From: Rhizobiaceae bacterium
GTDB lineage: Bacteria; Pseudomonadota; Alphaproteobacteria; Rhizobiales; Rhizobiaceae
Direction: 5' to 3'
Assembly: GCA_016763155.1 (NCBI GenBank)
Contig: JAESUH010000011.1
Coordinates: 1-64,000, forward strand
DNA: 64,000 nucleotides
Position numbers and translations under genes: made by a program. Shown piece after piece: positions 47,569 to 58,401 of this stretch. Under the pieces are notes generated by a model, which had not been told where the DNA came from, ran no database searches, and saw only the letters and a list, made by a program, of their open reading frames with translations. The stretch's first letter is position 1. Each line of letters opens with the position of its first letter.

Positions 47569-49338
47569 TCAGCGCATTTCCTGCGGTGCATCCGCCCCCA
47601 CAATCGATAAGCCTGACACCAATATTGAAGCGATCGCTCGCAACATTGCCAGTCTTGCTAAAGTCATTTTGACATTTTTATGGTTAATAAACCGTAATTC
47701 CGGCTGATCTTTGCCTTTATTCCAGTGCGTATGCACATCTGAAGCCAACTCATAGAGGTAAAATGCCACCCTGTGAGGCTCATCACTACGCGCAGCCTGC
47801 TCGATCATCCTGGGAAATTCCGTCATTTTGCGGATCAGTCCATATTCGCCCTCATCCGTTAGCAATGCCAAATCCGCATTCTTCAATGCATCATCGCTAA
47901 TATCCAGATCAGGCAATTCGACAGCTGCTTGCCGAAAAACCGAACAGGTTCTGGCATGGGCATATTGCACGTAAAACACCGGATTATCTTTGGATTGCTC
48001 GGTAACTTTTGCAAAATCAAAATCAAGCGGCGCTTCTGGTTTACGATATAGCATCATAAAGCGCACGGCATCACAGCCAACCTCATCCACCACTTCACGC
48101 AATGTGATGAAATTGCCGGAGCGTTTGGACATCGTCACCGGTTGCCCATCCCGCAACAACTTAACCAACTGTATCAACAAAACATCCAACTGGGTCTTTC
48201 CGCCAGAAATCGCCTTTGCAACCGCTTTCAGACGCTTAACATAACCGCCATGATCAGCGCCAAGTACAAAAACCGTGCGATCAAAGCCCCGGTCAAACTT
48301 ATCTTTAAAATAGGCAACATCGGCGGCAAAATAGGTATAGGAACCATCGGATTTCACCAAAGGCCGATCGATATCATCGCCAACATCTGTGGAGCGAAAC
48401 AGAGTTTGCTCCCGATCTTCCCAATCCTGCGGCAACTCCCCTTTAGGCGGTGGCAATTTACCCTCATAGACAAAGCCCTGAGCCCGCATCTCATCCAGCA
48501 TATCGCCAATTTTAGAGGAATTACCCTCTTTCTCATGAAGGCTTCGCTCTGAAAAGAAAACGTCATGATGCACATTGAGTGCAGCCAAATCCCCACGAAT
48601 TAGGTCCATCATCGCACTGATGGAAGTTTCGCGCAGCAGCACTAATCTTTCGCCTTCATCCATGTCGAGCAAGGCATCTCCATAGGTCTTCGCGAGAAGT
48701 TTCCCCACCGGTATCAAATAATCGCCGGGATAAAGCCCTTCCGGAATTTTCCCGATATTCTCACCCAATGCCTCACGGTAACGCAAAAAGGTAGAATTTG
48801 CCAAAACATCGATCTGCGAACCCGCATCATTGATGTAATATTCCTTGATCACATCATAACCAGCAAAGGAAAGCAGATTGGCCAGCGCATCGCCAACCAC
48901 GGCACCACGACAATGGCCCACATGCATGGGACCTGTTGGGTTGGCCGAAACATATTCAACGTTGATCTTGTACCCAGCTTCCACCTGAGCACGACCATAA
49001 TTCCCGCTCAATTGCAAAATCTGGCTCAATTGGTCAGCCCAAAAAGCTGGCGACAGGCGCAAATTAATGAATCCCGGCCCTGCAATTTCAGCAGATTCGA
49101 CCTCTGGCTGCGAACTAATTGCAGCCACAAGAAGTTCAGCCACCTCGCGAGGCGGTTTCCCAACCTGCTTCGCTAACACCATAGCCGCATTTGTCGCCAT
49201 GTCCCCATGGCTTGGATCACGCGGTGGCTCAACCGAAATTCGATCACATGAAATTTCATTTTCTGTATGAAAATCAATAGATTCAACAATTTTGATAATC
49301 TTTTGCTTGAACTGATTGTAGATATTCGTCGCCGACAT
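47569..49338 (-). CDS. argS: Arginyl-tRNA synthetase
   Basis: [66 protein letters not shown]. Likely start ATG 49338 ([12 protein letters not shown]). Confidence 0.97.
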   Translation of the reverse strand: MSATNIYNQFKQKIIKIVESIDFHTENEISCDRISVEPPRDPSHGDMATNAAMVLAKQVGKPPREVAELLVAAISSQPEVESAEIAGPGFINLRLSPAFWADQLSQILQLSGNYGRAQVEAGYKINVEYVSANPTGPMHVGHCRGAVVGDALANLLSFAGYDVIKEYYINDAGSQIDVLANSTFLRYREALGENIGKIPEGLYPGDYLIPVGKLLAKTYGDALLDMDEGERLVLLRETSISAMMDLIRGDLAALNVHHDVFFSERSLHEKEGNSSKIGDMLDEMRAQGFVYEGKLPPPKGELPQDWEDREQTLFRSTDVGDDIDRPLVKSDGSYTYFAADVAYFKDKFDRGFDRTVFVLGADHGGYVKRLKAVAKAISGGKTQLDVLLIQLVKLLRDGQPVTMSKRSGNFITLREVVDEVGCDAVRFMMLYRKPEAPLDFDFAKVTEQSKDNPVFYVQYAHARTCSVFRQAAVELPDLDISDDALKNADLALLTDEGEYGLIRKMTEFPRMIEQAARSDEPHRVAFYLYELASDVHTHWNKGKDQPELRFINHKNVKMTLARLAMLRAIASILVSGLSIVGADAPQEMR

Positions 49339-49413
49339 GGATTTGAAAGCCTGAGTGTTGCGGTTTTTTTGGTTTGCTGCCACCTGAATAATGGATGGCC
49401 TATTAAGAGTTCG

Positions 49414-50622
49414 CTAGCCTAAATTGGGGGTAACGTCAAATAATCGCTGATGTTCCAATATAGCGTAGCGGTCGGTCATACCGGCAATAAAATCACAAAC
49501 CGTGCGCGCCCGTTTGCCCTCATCAAGCTTCGCGTCAGCCTGTTGCCAATCCATACCCCACTCCTTCGGCATTTCAGCCTCACCTGAAAAATAGCAATCA
49601 AATAGATCAACCACGATTTGATGGGCGTTTTTGCGCACGGCCATAACTGAGGGTGCGCGGTACATATTCTCGAACAAGAACGCTTTGATTGCTTTTTCAG
49701 CCTTTGCCATTTCCGGGCTGAAAGCGACTATTGTCTGCCCCGCATGACGAACATCATCGGCACTTTTTGGTGCTAATGCCTTCAAACGCCGATTGGTTTC
49801 GCTGATAACATCTTCAACCATCGCCGTAATCTGGCGACGCACGATCTCATGGGTTATGCGACTGGCATCCAAATCCGGATACAGGCTTTTCACCTGCGCC
49901 AGACTATCACTTGCCAATGGCAATTCAGCGATATCTTCAAGGTTAAACAAGTCCGCTCTTAGCCCATCATCAAGATCATGGGCATTATAGGCAATATCAT
50001 CGGCAATCGCTGCACATTGCGCCTCAATCGAAGAATGACTTTCCAGCCACAAATCAAATTTTTGGTTGAAGTTCAAAATCGAAGACGGCACCTCGCCTAC
50101 CATTGCCTCCACGATTATCGGCCCATTATGTTTGACCAAACCTTCCAATGTCTCCCAACTCAAATTTAAGCCGTCAAAAGCCGCATACCGCCTCTTAAGA
50201 TCGGTCGCAATGCGCAAGGATTGAGCATTGTGGTCAAACCCGCCAAAATCTTGCATCACTTCATTCAGCGCTTCTTCGCCTGTGTGACCAAAGGGCGTGT
50301 GACCAAAATCATGGGATAGCGCCAGCGCTTCCGCCAAATCCTCATCCACCCGAAAGGCCCGGGCTAATGAGCGCGCAATCTGTGCCACTTCAATCGAATG
50401 GGTAAGTCTTGTGCGGTAGTGGTCGCCCTCATGATAAACGAAAACCTGGGTCTTATGCTTCATCCGCCGAAAAGCGGTGGAATGGACAATCCGGTCACGG
50501 TCGCGCTGAAAGGGCGAGCGCGTAGGACTGGAGGGTTCATCCACCAATCGCCCACGGCTTTTATCAGCCTGACAGGCAAAATCTGCTAAATTCGTACGGG
50601 CAAAATGTGGTTTATCCGACAT
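49414..50622 (-). CDS. dgt: dGTP triphosphohydrolase-like HD domain protein
   Basis: [85 protein letters not shown]. Confidence 0.96.
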   Translation of the reverse strand: MSDKPHFARTNLADFACQADKSRGRLVDEPSSPTRSPFQRDRDRIVHSTAFRRMKHKTQVFVYHEGDHYRTRLTHSIEVAQIARSLARAFRVDEDLAEALALSHDFGHTPFGHTGEEALNEVMQDFGGFDHNAQSLRIATDLKRRYAAFDGLNLSWETLEGLVKHNGPIIVEAMVGEVPSSILNFNQKFDLWLESHSSIEAQCAAIADDIAYNAHDLDDGLRADLFNLEDIAELPLASDSLAQVKSLYPDLDASRITHEIVRRQITAMVEDVISETNRRLKALAPKSADDVRHAGQTIVAFSPEMAKAEKAIKAFLFENMYRAPSVMAVRKNAHQIVVDLFDCYFSGEAEMPKEWGMDWQQADAKLDEGKRARTVCDFIAGMTDRYAILEHQRLFDVTPNLG

Positions 50623-50672
50623 ACCGGTTCTCTTTCTAGGGCTGGTTCAGCCTCAGGATCACTCGCCTAGGG

Positions 50673-51809
50673 TCAGACTGGAAATACCATGATGTTTTCA
50701 GGCGCTACCAAAAGAAGCACATATTTGGCATCCTGGTCCAAAACTCCTGCCCGAATACGAACTCGTACAGGTTCCAATCGGCCTTCAACGCCAAGTTCAA
50801 TCAATTCCACAACTCCCATGAAGCGCCTGGAACGAATTTTGACTGCTCCAGTGGCTCGTGTGGCAGTTTTTAGTTCCAGATCAGAAAGCCGGACGCAAAT
50901 ATTTGCCTCATCCCCGTCAGTAAATCCTTCAGCATCAATTTTACCCAGCGGCGTATCGAAATGCCCACCTTGTGCTCTACATCTGAAAATATTCATTTCA
51001 GAGAAGAACTGAGCAGAAAACAAACTATTAGGGCTGTGATATAATTCTTCGCTAGTGCCAAGTTGCACCAGATTGCCATTTTTCATTAGCGCAATGTGAT
51101 CGGCCACCCGCAAGGCTTCTTCAGGATCATGGGTAACGATGATGGCAGTCGATCTGGTGTCACGCAACAATTCGACGGTTTCTGCGCGAATAGCATCGCG
51201 CAAACGCGCATCAAGGCCGGAAAAGGGTTCATCCATCAAAACGATTTGCGGGCGCGGAGCCAATGCACGTGCAAGAGCCACACGCTGTTGTTCACCGCCG
51301 GAAATCTGGTGCGGATAAACATTGGCAAATCCCAACATCCCAACGCGTTCCAGCATCCGGTTAGCCTGAGTGGTTGCATCTTTTCGGTTAAGTTGCGCCA
51401 GACCAAATTTCACATTTTCCAAAATGGTCAAATGGGGAAAAAGGGCAAAATCCTGAAATACCAAACCAATGCCACGCTGTTCCGTGGGAACATGGATATC
51501 ATCCCCGTCCACAAGCCTGCCATCTATACGCACATTGCCTGTATCCGGCACTTCTAACCCGGCCGCAATGCGCAAAAGCGTGGTCTTACCTGAGCCAGAT
51601 GGCCCCAACAGGCACAAGATTTCTCCCGGCGCGGCTTCCAGCGTAACTCCGTTTAACACCAAGGTTTTATGATAGGCGTAACAAATATTTTCAAAACTCA
51701 GACTGGAGGCAATTGAAACCCCGGCAGAATTGGGAGCACCCCATTGCCCGAGCCCTGTTTGCTCAAGCTCTGCTTGCCCGTCCTTTGCCATTTGCCCCTG
51801 CTTGCCCAT
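50673..51809 (-). CDS. ABC transporter ATP-binding protein (FbpC/PotA-like)
   Basis: Walker A LLGPSGSGKTTLLRIAAGLE, RGIGLVFQDFALFPHLTILENVKFGL, signature ISGGEQQRVALARALAPRPQIVLMDEPFSGLDARLR; TOBE-like C-terminus. Confidence 0.92.
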   Translation of the reverse strand: MGKQGQMAKDGQAELEQTGLGQWGAPNSAGVSIASSLSFENICYAYHKTLVLNGVTLEAAPGEILCLLGPSGSGKTTLLRIAAGLEVPDTGNVRIDGRLVDGDDIHVPTEQRGIGLVFQDFALFPHLTILENVKFGLAQLNRKDATTQANRMLERVGMLGFANVYPHQISGGEQQRVALARALAPRPQIVLMDEPFSGLDARLRDAIRAETVELLRDTRSTAIIVTHDPEEALRVADHIALMKNGNLVQLGTSEELYHSPNSLFSAQFFSEMNIFRCRAQGGHFDTPLGKIDAEGFTDGDEANICVRLSDLELKTATRATGAVKIRSRRFMGVVELIELGVEGRLEPVRVRIRAGVLDQDAKYVLLLVAPENIMVFPV

Positions 51810-51818
51810 TTACACCAA

Positions 51819-53189
51819 CTACTTTTTCTGGCCTGCTGCCTTCAATGCCGCATTGCGCGCCCGAATTTGCGAACCATAATCTTTTTTCACACTCTGCCTG
51901 CCGCGGCCAATACCCATGGCATCATCAGGCACTTCTTCGGTGATAACACTGCCCGAAGCTACATAAGCCCCGTCACCAATTTTCACCGGCGCTACCAAGG
52001 ATGAATTTGAACCGATAAAGGCATTTTTTCCAATATCCGTAAAGTGCTTGTTCATGCCGTCATAATTGCACGTAATAGTACCAGCCCCAATATTGGCGCC
52101 CGCACCAACGCGTGCATCCCCGATATAGGTCAGATGGTTCACTTTTGCACCCTTCTCAATGACTGCTTTTTTAACTTCGCAGAAATTACCTACCTTGGAG
52201 CCCTCATGCAGCTCCGCACCCGGCCGTAGACGGGCATAGGGACCGATTACTACATCTTTGCCCACATCTGCACCTTCAAGATGGGAAAACGCCCTGAGAA
52301 CAGCACCGGCTTTAACCACAACTTGTGGCCCAAATATAACATTTGGCTCAATCGTCACATCGCTTTCAATCTGCGTATCATGATGAAAAAATACGGTTTG
52401 CGGGGCGCTCATGGAAACCCCGGCAAGCATCAAGGCCTCGCGTTTCCGGTTTTGCCACAGGCTTTCCACCTGAGCCAATTCAACACGATTATTAACCCCG
52501 ATGATTTCCTCTACATCCGCTTCCATCGCCTTTACATTCAGGCCCTTGGCGCGGGCGATTTCCACCATATCGGTTAGATAAAACTCGTTATTGGCGTTTT
52601 CATTGGAAATCCCATCTAGCAGTTCCAGCGCCAATTTACCGGAAAACGCCATAATGCCGCCATTGCAGAATTCAACTTTGCGCTCTTCTTCGCTTGCATC
52701 CTTATGTTCACGAATAGCAACAAGATTGCCGTCTTCTTCCAGCAATCGACCATAGCCTGTTGGATTTTCAGTGCGAAACCCGAGAACGGCCACATCCACG
52801 CCATCGCCAAGCATACCGCGCAATTCAATCAGCGTTTGCGCTTTGGTTAGCGGCACATCCCCGTAAAGGATCAAAACATCATCATAGGATTTTTCGATAG
52901 CGTCACGTGCGGCCAAGACCGCATGGGCAGTGCCCAAGCGTTCTTTTTGTTCAAAAATTTGCGCCTGATTATCTTGGGCGGCAACTGCCTCTCCAACCAA
53001 AGCAGCCTGATTGCCCACAACAACAGCAAGTGCCGTTCCACCAGCTTCGCTCGCTGCCTGCATAACGTGGTTGACCATAGGAAGCCCTGCCACCGGGTGC
53101 AAAACCTTTGGCAGGTTTGAGCGCATGCGGGTTCCCTCGCCCGCAGCAAGTATGATCGTCAAACAGCTTCTATTGCTGGAATTATTCAT
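51819..53189 (-). CDS. glmU: Bifunctional UDP-GlcNAc pyrophosphorylase / glucosamine-1-P N-acetyltransferase
   Basis: [32 protein letters not shown], left-handed beta-helix C-terminus [37 protein letters not shown]. Confidence 0.97.
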   Translation of the reverse strand: MNNSSNRSCLTIILAAGEGTRMRSNLPKVLHPVAGLPMVNHVMQAASEAGGTALAVVVGNQAALVGEAVAAQDNQAQIFEQKERLGTAHAVLAARDAIEKSYDDVLILYGDVPLTKAQTLIELRGMLGDGVDVAVLGFRTENPTGYGRLLEEDGNLVAIREHKDASEEERKVEFCNGGIMAFSGKLALELLDGISNENANNEFYLTDMVEIARAKGLNVKAMEADVEEIIGVNNRVELAQVESLWQNRKREALMLAGVSMSAPQTVFFHHDTQIESDVTIEPNVIFGPQVVVKAGAVLRAFSHLEGADVGKDVVIGPYARLRPGAELHEGSKVGNFCEVKKAVIEKGAKVNHLTYIGDARVGAGANIGAGTITCNYDGMNKHFTDIGKNAFIGSNSSLVAPVKIGDGAYVASGSVITEEVPDDAMGIGRGRQSVKKDYGSQIRARNAALKAAGQKK

Positions 53190-53389
53190 TTTGCAAACTT
53201 TCCGATATCACTATTGCTGCCACATACACTATTCAGTCTTATTTTTTCATTGAAATTCAACAATTCTCGTACCTGTCCCCAATTGACTGGCCGTTGCACT
53301 ACCTCACTGACCGTTGCAATTGTATAGGTTTTTCCCATATCAATGAAATACAGCCGATTTACAGGGTTAAACAAGAAGTAGGAAGCAGA

Positions 53390-54844
53390 TTGTCAAACAT
53401 TACAAATTTGACCGATGATGCATTAATCGCATTTGATAATCTATCTGATATGGCCACTAACCTGGTCACGCCCACCCTTCGCTTGGGAATTACCGGCCTT
53501 TCACGCGCCGGAAAAACCGTATTCATCACATCGCTGGTTCATAATTTGATCCATAATGGCAGATTGCCGATGTTTGAACCCCATGCCAGCGGGCGCATTG
53601 CACAGGCCATGTTGCAACCACAACCATCGATGGATGTGCCTCGTTTTGCCTATGAAGACCACGTTAAAACCCTGCTGCAAGACCACGCTTGGCCAAATTC
53701 CACCAGTTCCATCTCGCAATTACGGCTAACCCTAAAATATGAATCCGCCACTGCCTGGGGGCGTACATTTGGCTCGGGCGTATTGAATATTGATATGGTC
53801 GATTATCCAGGCGAATGGTTATTGGATTTACCATTGCTTGGAATGACCTATTCCCAATGGTGCAAGCAGGCGCTTGAATTATCGCATCAGCCTGCACGGG
53901 TGAAACTTGCAGCCCGCTGGCATAAGGCACTCGCCAAGGTCGATCCGAATGCAACTCTGGATGAGACTATTGCACGCGAACAGGCACAAATTTTCACTCA
54001 ATATCTGCGCGATTGCCGGGAAGATAAATCAGCCCTCTCAACCCTTCCGCCCGGACGCTTTTTGATGCCGGGAGACCTTGAAGGCTCCCCCGCTCTCACC
54101 TTTGCCCCGCTGGAACTGAACGAAGATGCAAAACCTGAGGCAGGATCACTCCATGCCCTGATGGATGATCGCTATCAAGCCTATAAAACCATCGTCATCA
54201 AACCATTTTTCCGGGAACATTTTGCCAGACTTGATCGCCAAATTGTACTGGTTGATGCCCTACAGGCCATCAATGCCGGTCCGGAAGCATTGCAAGATTT
54301 GGAAACCGCATTGAGCAATGTCCTCAACTGCTTTCGCCCCGGCACTGGCCATTGGCTGACCTCAATTTTATCACGCAGGATCGATAAAATTCTGTTTGCA
54401 GCCACCAAGGCTGACCACCTTCACCACGAAAATCACGACCGATTGGAGGCACTCCTATCGCGTCTGGTTGAAAAGGCAGTAGCCCGCGCAAAATTTGCTG
54501 GCGCTGATGTTCAGGTGCAAGCTATTGCCTCAGTGCGCGCCACAAGCGAAGGCTATATGGGAGATGCAAAGGAAAAACTTCCAGTTGTCATTGGCAAACC
54601 GATGAAGGACCAGTTGATTGACGGAGAAAAATTCGATGGAAATACCAAAACAGCGATTTTTCCCGGTGATTTGCCTAAAAACCCATCTGACCTGCTCAAT
54701 GGTTCAAGTGATCAACACAAACTGACATTTGTCCGTTTCAAACCACCGGAACTGGAAACCAGCGAAGAAGGCCTCACGCTCTCCCTGCCCCATATCCGCC
54801 TTGACCGTGCGCTGCAATTTCTCCTTGCAGACCGTCTTGCTTGA
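53390..54844 (+). CDS. YcjX-family P-loop GTPase-like protein
   Basis: TLRLGITGLSRAGKTVFITSLVHNLIHNGRLPMFEPHASGRIAQAMLQP, MVDYPGEWLLDLPLL, FAATKADHLHHENHDRLEALL. ORF opens at 53294; TTG 53390 behind GGAAG is a plausible start. Confidence 0.9.
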   Translation: MSNITNLTDDALIAFDNLSDMATNLVTPTLRLGITGLSRAGKTVFITSLVHNLIHNGRLPMFEPHASGRIAQAMLQPQPSMDVPRFAYEDHVKTLLQDHAWPNSTSSISQLRLTLKYESATAWGRTFGSGVLNIDMVDYPGEWLLDLPLLGMTYSQWCKQALELSHQPARVKLAARWHKALAKVDPNATLDETIAREQAQIFTQYLRDCREDKSALSTLPPGRFLMPGDLEGSPALTFAPLELNEDAKPEAGSLHALMDDRYQAYKTIVIKPFFREHFARLDRQIVLVDALQAINAGPEALQDLETALSNVLNCFRPGTGHWLTSILSRRIDKILFAATKADHLHHENHDRLEALLSRLVEKAVARAKFAGADVQVQAIASVRATSEGYMGDAKEKLPVVIGKPMKDQLIDGEKFDGNTKTAIFPGDLPKNPSDLLNGSSDQHKLTFVRFKPPELETSEEGLTLSLPHIRLDRALQFLLADRLA

Positions 54845-54860
54845 TTAAAGAGGATAACCC

Positions 54861-55946
54861 ATGTCGGATTCAAACAGAAAACCCCGCTCGTTCAAAATTA
54901 CCCCTGAAGAAACAGAACCAAAAGCTCAAAATGCGATAAAAACACAGACCACACCAAAACAAGCCCGCAAACCGCGGACTGTAAAAGATTTAGAAAACCT
55001 CACTCTGATTTCCGATGACGAGGCCAATGGCATTATTGCGACCCTTGAGCCAGAGCCGCTAGCATCCAAAAAGCGCAGTGGTTTCAAATGGTCAAACCTC
55101 TTCTTCATGGCGCTTGGTGGTCTGATATCCATCGCAATTGGCCTCAGCCTTGATCAGCTAATTCGTGAACTGTTTGAACGTTACACATGGGCTGGATGGT
55201 TTGCTGCGGTTCTAACGGCATTATTGGTGCTCTCATTGATCGCCATCGTTCTCAAAGAAATTTGGGGAATTTTTCATCTTCAAAAGATCACTGATCTCCG
55301 GCAAAAAGCAGCTTTGGCCAAATCCGACAATAATCTTTCTACGGCAAAACGAATAATCCATGAATTGGCAGGTCTGTTTCGTGATCGCCCTGATATGGCG
55401 CTTGCCAGAACCAGTTTGGCGGCCCATGCACGTGAATTGGTGGATGGCAGCGACCTCATCACCCTTGCTGAGCGCAATTTGATGGAGCCATTGGACATAA
55501 AAGCGCGCCAATTGGTGATGAATTCAGCCAAGCGTGTATCGCTGGTGACCGCCATTTCTCCCCGCGCCCTGATTGATATCGCTTATGTATTGACGGAAAA
55601 CATCCGTCTGGTGCGCGCGCTCTCCCAACTTTATGGTGGCAGGCCGGGAACACTGGGGTTTTTGAGGCTATCAAAAAATGTTTTGACCCATCTGGCAGCG
55701 ACCGGCGCCATCGCCATTGGCGTTGGATTGCTTCAACAAATGATTGGGCAAGGCCTTGCTGCCAAACTATCCGCCAGATTGGGAGAAGGCGTTATCAACG
55801 GCCTGCTCACCGCGCGAATAGGCATTTCAGCCATGGATATCTGCCGCCCAATGGCCTTTGACGCTCTTTCACGCCCCGGAATTTCTGACTTCATGGGGGA
55901 ATTACTGAAACTCAACCAATTCAGAACCAAAGAAAAACAGGCATGA
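54861..55946 (+). CDS. YcjF-family (DUF697) inner membrane protein
   Basis: Two central TM segments; DLITLAERNLMEPLDIKARQLVMNSAKRVSLVTAISPRALIDIAYVLTENIRLVRALSQLYGGRPGTLGFLRL. Confidence 0.93.
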   Translation: MSDSNRKPRSFKITPEETEPKAQNAIKTQTTPKQARKPRTVKDLENLTLISDDEANGIIATLEPEPLASKKRSGFKWSNLFFMALGGLISIAIGLSLDQLIRELFERYTWAGWFAAVLTALLVLSLIAIVLKEIWGIFHLQKITDLRQKAALAKSDNNLSTAKRIIHELAGLFRDRPDMALARTSLAAHARELVDGSDLITLAERNLMEPLDIKARQLVMNSAKRVSLVTAISPRALIDIAYVLTENIRLVRALSQLYGGRPGTLGFLRLSKNVLTHLAATGAIAIGVGLLQQMIGQGLAAKLSARLGEGVINGLLTARIGISAMDICRPMAFDALSRPGISDFMGELLKLNQFRTKEKQA

Positions 55947-56039
55947 AACAATTGGAAACAGCTTTTGATGCGCTCCGGGGCATAATTGGTTAACCATTTT
56001 CGGTAAGAGTGTATTGAACATTTGTTGTGGGAATCTGTA

Positions 56040-56561
56040 ATGCGTATTTTTAGTATAATTTTTTCGATATTCTTCATTGGTTTGATGACTTTGGGCGCAC
56101 AAGCTTCAGAGCGCACATTCTTCACCAATATTGCTGGAAAATGGAAAGGCCCTGGCGAAATTGTTGCCGGAAAGTTCAAGGGCACAAAATTTGTCTGCAC
56201 ATTTGACGGCGAAAGCCTGGGTAATGCCTCTGGTATGAACATCGACGGCTCTTGCCGCGTTGGTCTATTCTCTCAACCAATGAATGCATTGGTGCGCAAA
56301 GCAGGCGGCAGCTATCGCGGCAAATTCCTCGACGGTGCAGCAGGCGAAGGCATGGATGTTACCGGCGGTCGCTATTCCAGATCACGCCTCAGTGTGAACA
56401 TTCTGCGTAAGGATTTACGCGGTGTAATGGTCACAAACCTTAGCAAGAACAATAAACTGAATGTCACCATATCGGTTCATGTGGGTAAGCAACTCGTTCC
56501 GGTTATCGGAATGACATTAAAACGCATCGGCACAACGAAACTGGCCAGCAAACGCAAATAA
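56040..56561 (+). CDS. Hypothetical secreted protein
   Basis: Signal peptide MRIFSIIFSIFFIGLMTLGAQASE then FTNIAGKWKGPGEIVAGKFKGTKFVCTFDGESLGNASGMNIDGSCRVGLFSQPM. Confidence 0.7.
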   Translation: MRIFSIIFSIFFIGLMTLGAQASERTFFTNIAGKWKGPGEIVAGKFKGTKFVCTFDGESLGNASGMNIDGSCRVGLFSQPMNALVRKAGGSYRGKFLDGAAGEGMDVTGGRYSRSRLSVNILRKDLRGVMVTNLSKNNKLNVTISVHVGKQLVPVIGMTLKRIGTTKLASKRK

Positions 56562-56564
56562 GCG

Positions 56565-57092
56565 TTACGCATCGCCCTTTGGCAAATACCAGTCCTGCGC
56601 GGTTGGAAAATCTTCAATATCTGCGACATCGCAAGCACTTAGCCATTCGGCAACGCTTTTACCGTAAACAATCAGATCCGCCGCAATATCTGCCAACGGT
56701 TTGAGTACAAAGGCGCGTTCATGCATTCTTGGATGAGGCAGTGTAAGCGTTGATGTCGACTGTTCCACCCCTTCATAAACCAGCAAATCCACATCAATTG
56801 ATCGCGGCCCCCAACGTATAGTTCGCTGACGCTTAAGCGCTGACTCTGCTGCCAGACAAACTTCCAACAACTGTTTCGGCTGAAGCCGGGTGGCAATTTT
56901 TGCAGCACCGTTCAAAAACCAGTCTTGATCGGTCACCCCCCAAGGTGGCGTTTTATAGATTGGGGATACTTTGAGAAGCTCAATATCGTCGTTTGCATCG
57001 AGCATTTGCAATGCACTGGCCATATTGGCTTCAACATCACCAACATTTCCACCGAGCCCCAACCAGGCCTGTTTTGAAGCTAATTCAAACAT
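56565..57092 (-). CDS. folK: 2-amino-4-hydroxy-6-hydroxymethyldihydropteridine pyrophosphokinase
   Basis: AWLGLGGNVGDVEANMASALQML, TPPWGVTDQDWFLNGAAKIAT, RWGPRSIDVDLLVYEG. Confidence 0.96.
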   Translation of the reverse strand: MFELASKQAWLGLGGNVGDVEANMASALQMLDANDDIELLKVSPIYKTPPWGVTDQDWFLNGAAKIATRLQPKQLLEVCLAAESALKRQRTIRWGPRSIDVDLLVYEGVEQSTSTLTLPHPRMHERAFVLKPLADIAADLIVYGKSVAEWLSACDVADIEDFPTAQDWYLPKGDA

Positions 57093-57459
57093 CGTTCTGA
57101 GGATAGGTTACGCTGACTTCGGCATAATCCAGTATGCCCTGAACAGGCGCGCTGGGTTTGCGAATTGTCACGGTTACAGATTTCACAATTGGGAAACTGG
57201 CACATATATCCTTTGCCACATCTAGCGCTAATGACTCGATCAAAAATCGACGTGTGCCCGTTACAATTCGTTCTATCACCTTAAAAGCAGCGCCATAATC
57301 TACCACTTTTTCAAAATCATCGTCTTCCAGGGCGGTCGTCCCATTCACCACCAATTCAGCATCAACAAAAAAACGTTGCCCGAGGGTTTCTTCCTCGCTG
57401 AACAGGCCGTGGCGTGCAAAAAATGCACAATTGTGCAGTCGGATTCGATATTCCGTCAT
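57085..57459 (-). CDS. folB: Dihydroneopterin aldolase
   Basis: YRIRLHNCAFFARHGLFSEEETLGQRFFVDAELVV; overlaps folK start and folP stop. Confidence 0.94.
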   Translation of the reverse strand: MTEYRIRLHNCAFFARHGLFSEEETLGQRFFVDAELVVNGTTALEDDDFEKVVDYGAAFKVIERIVTGTRRFLIESLALDVAKDICASFPIVKSVTVTIRKPSAPVQGILDYAEVSVTYPQNDV

Positions 57460-58334
57460 TGATCTTTTCCCATTTCAATAAATCGCGCTGATATTACGGC
57501 ATCAGCAATTGCCAGCGCATCACGATTTGCGCCAATATCGTGCACACGAAATACAGCACTACCCTTCATTCGAGCAACCACAGTCGTTGCAGCAGTTGCA
57601 ATATCACGGTTGCCAACTTCCCTCCCCGTCACAGCACCCAGGAAACGTTTCCTGGAAGTTCCAGTCAGCAGGGGAAACCCTAATTCAAGCAGCCTCTCAA
57701 AATTAGCCAGCAATTCAATATTCTCCTCTGGATCTTTGGCAAATCCAAATCCTGGATCAAGCAAAATGGCCTCATCATCAATGCCAGCGGCTTTGGCAAT
57801 TGCGAGTGATTTTGAAAGAAATTCCAATTGGTCCGCAATAACATCACGGTCGCGTTCTCTTTCGCGTCCTGTATGCATCATACAGCAACCTGCACCATAT
57901 TCAGCCACAACATTTGCAATTTTGGGCTCTTTTTGAAAACCCCAAACATCATTGACAATATGTGCCCCCGCCTTAAGTGCTTTTTCAGCCGTTTCTGCTC
58001 GGTAGGTGTCCACTGATATGAGTATGTCAGATTTTTCTGCCAGACTTTTAATCACGGGAAGAACACGAGATTGTTCCAGCTCTGCACTAACAGCTTGCGC
58101 ATTCGGTTTCGTGGATTCACCGCCAATATCGATGATCTCGGCTCCCTGATCCACCATTTGAAGAGCCGCAAAAACGGCCACATCATCATTGCGCAAATTA
58201 CCGCCATCAGAAAATGAATCAGGCGTTACGTTCAATATCCCCATCAAAACGCCCTTCGGGCCTAGAGGTAAATGGCGCCCATGGGCCAATTTCCATTTTC
58301 TGGGTAAGAAGGGATTGTATACATTTTTTCCCAT
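57456..58334 (-). CDS. folP: Dihydropteroate synthase
   Basis: LMGILNVTPDSFSDGGNL, GAEIIDIGGESTKPNA, LLDPGFGFAKDPEENIELLANFERL. Confidence 0.96.
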   Translation of the reverse strand: MGKNVYNPFLPRKWKLAHGRHLPLGPKGVLMGILNVTPDSFSDGGNLRNDDVAVFAALQMVDQGAEIIDIGGESTKPNAQAVSAELEQSRVLPVIKSLAEKSDILISVDTYRAETAEKALKAGAHIVNDVWGFQKEPKIANVVAEYGAGCCMMHTGRERERDRDVIADQLEFLSKSLAIAKAAGIDDEAILLDPGFGFAKDPEENIELLANFERLLELGFPLLTGTSRKRFLGAVTGREVGNRDIATAATTVVARMKGSAVFRVHDIGANRDALAIADAVISARFIEMGKDQ

Positions 58335-58401
58335 AAAAGAACGAACTCCGGTTTGAACCTACTAGTTAGTTGTGTTTATCGGCAAGTGATATTATCGGTC
58401 A

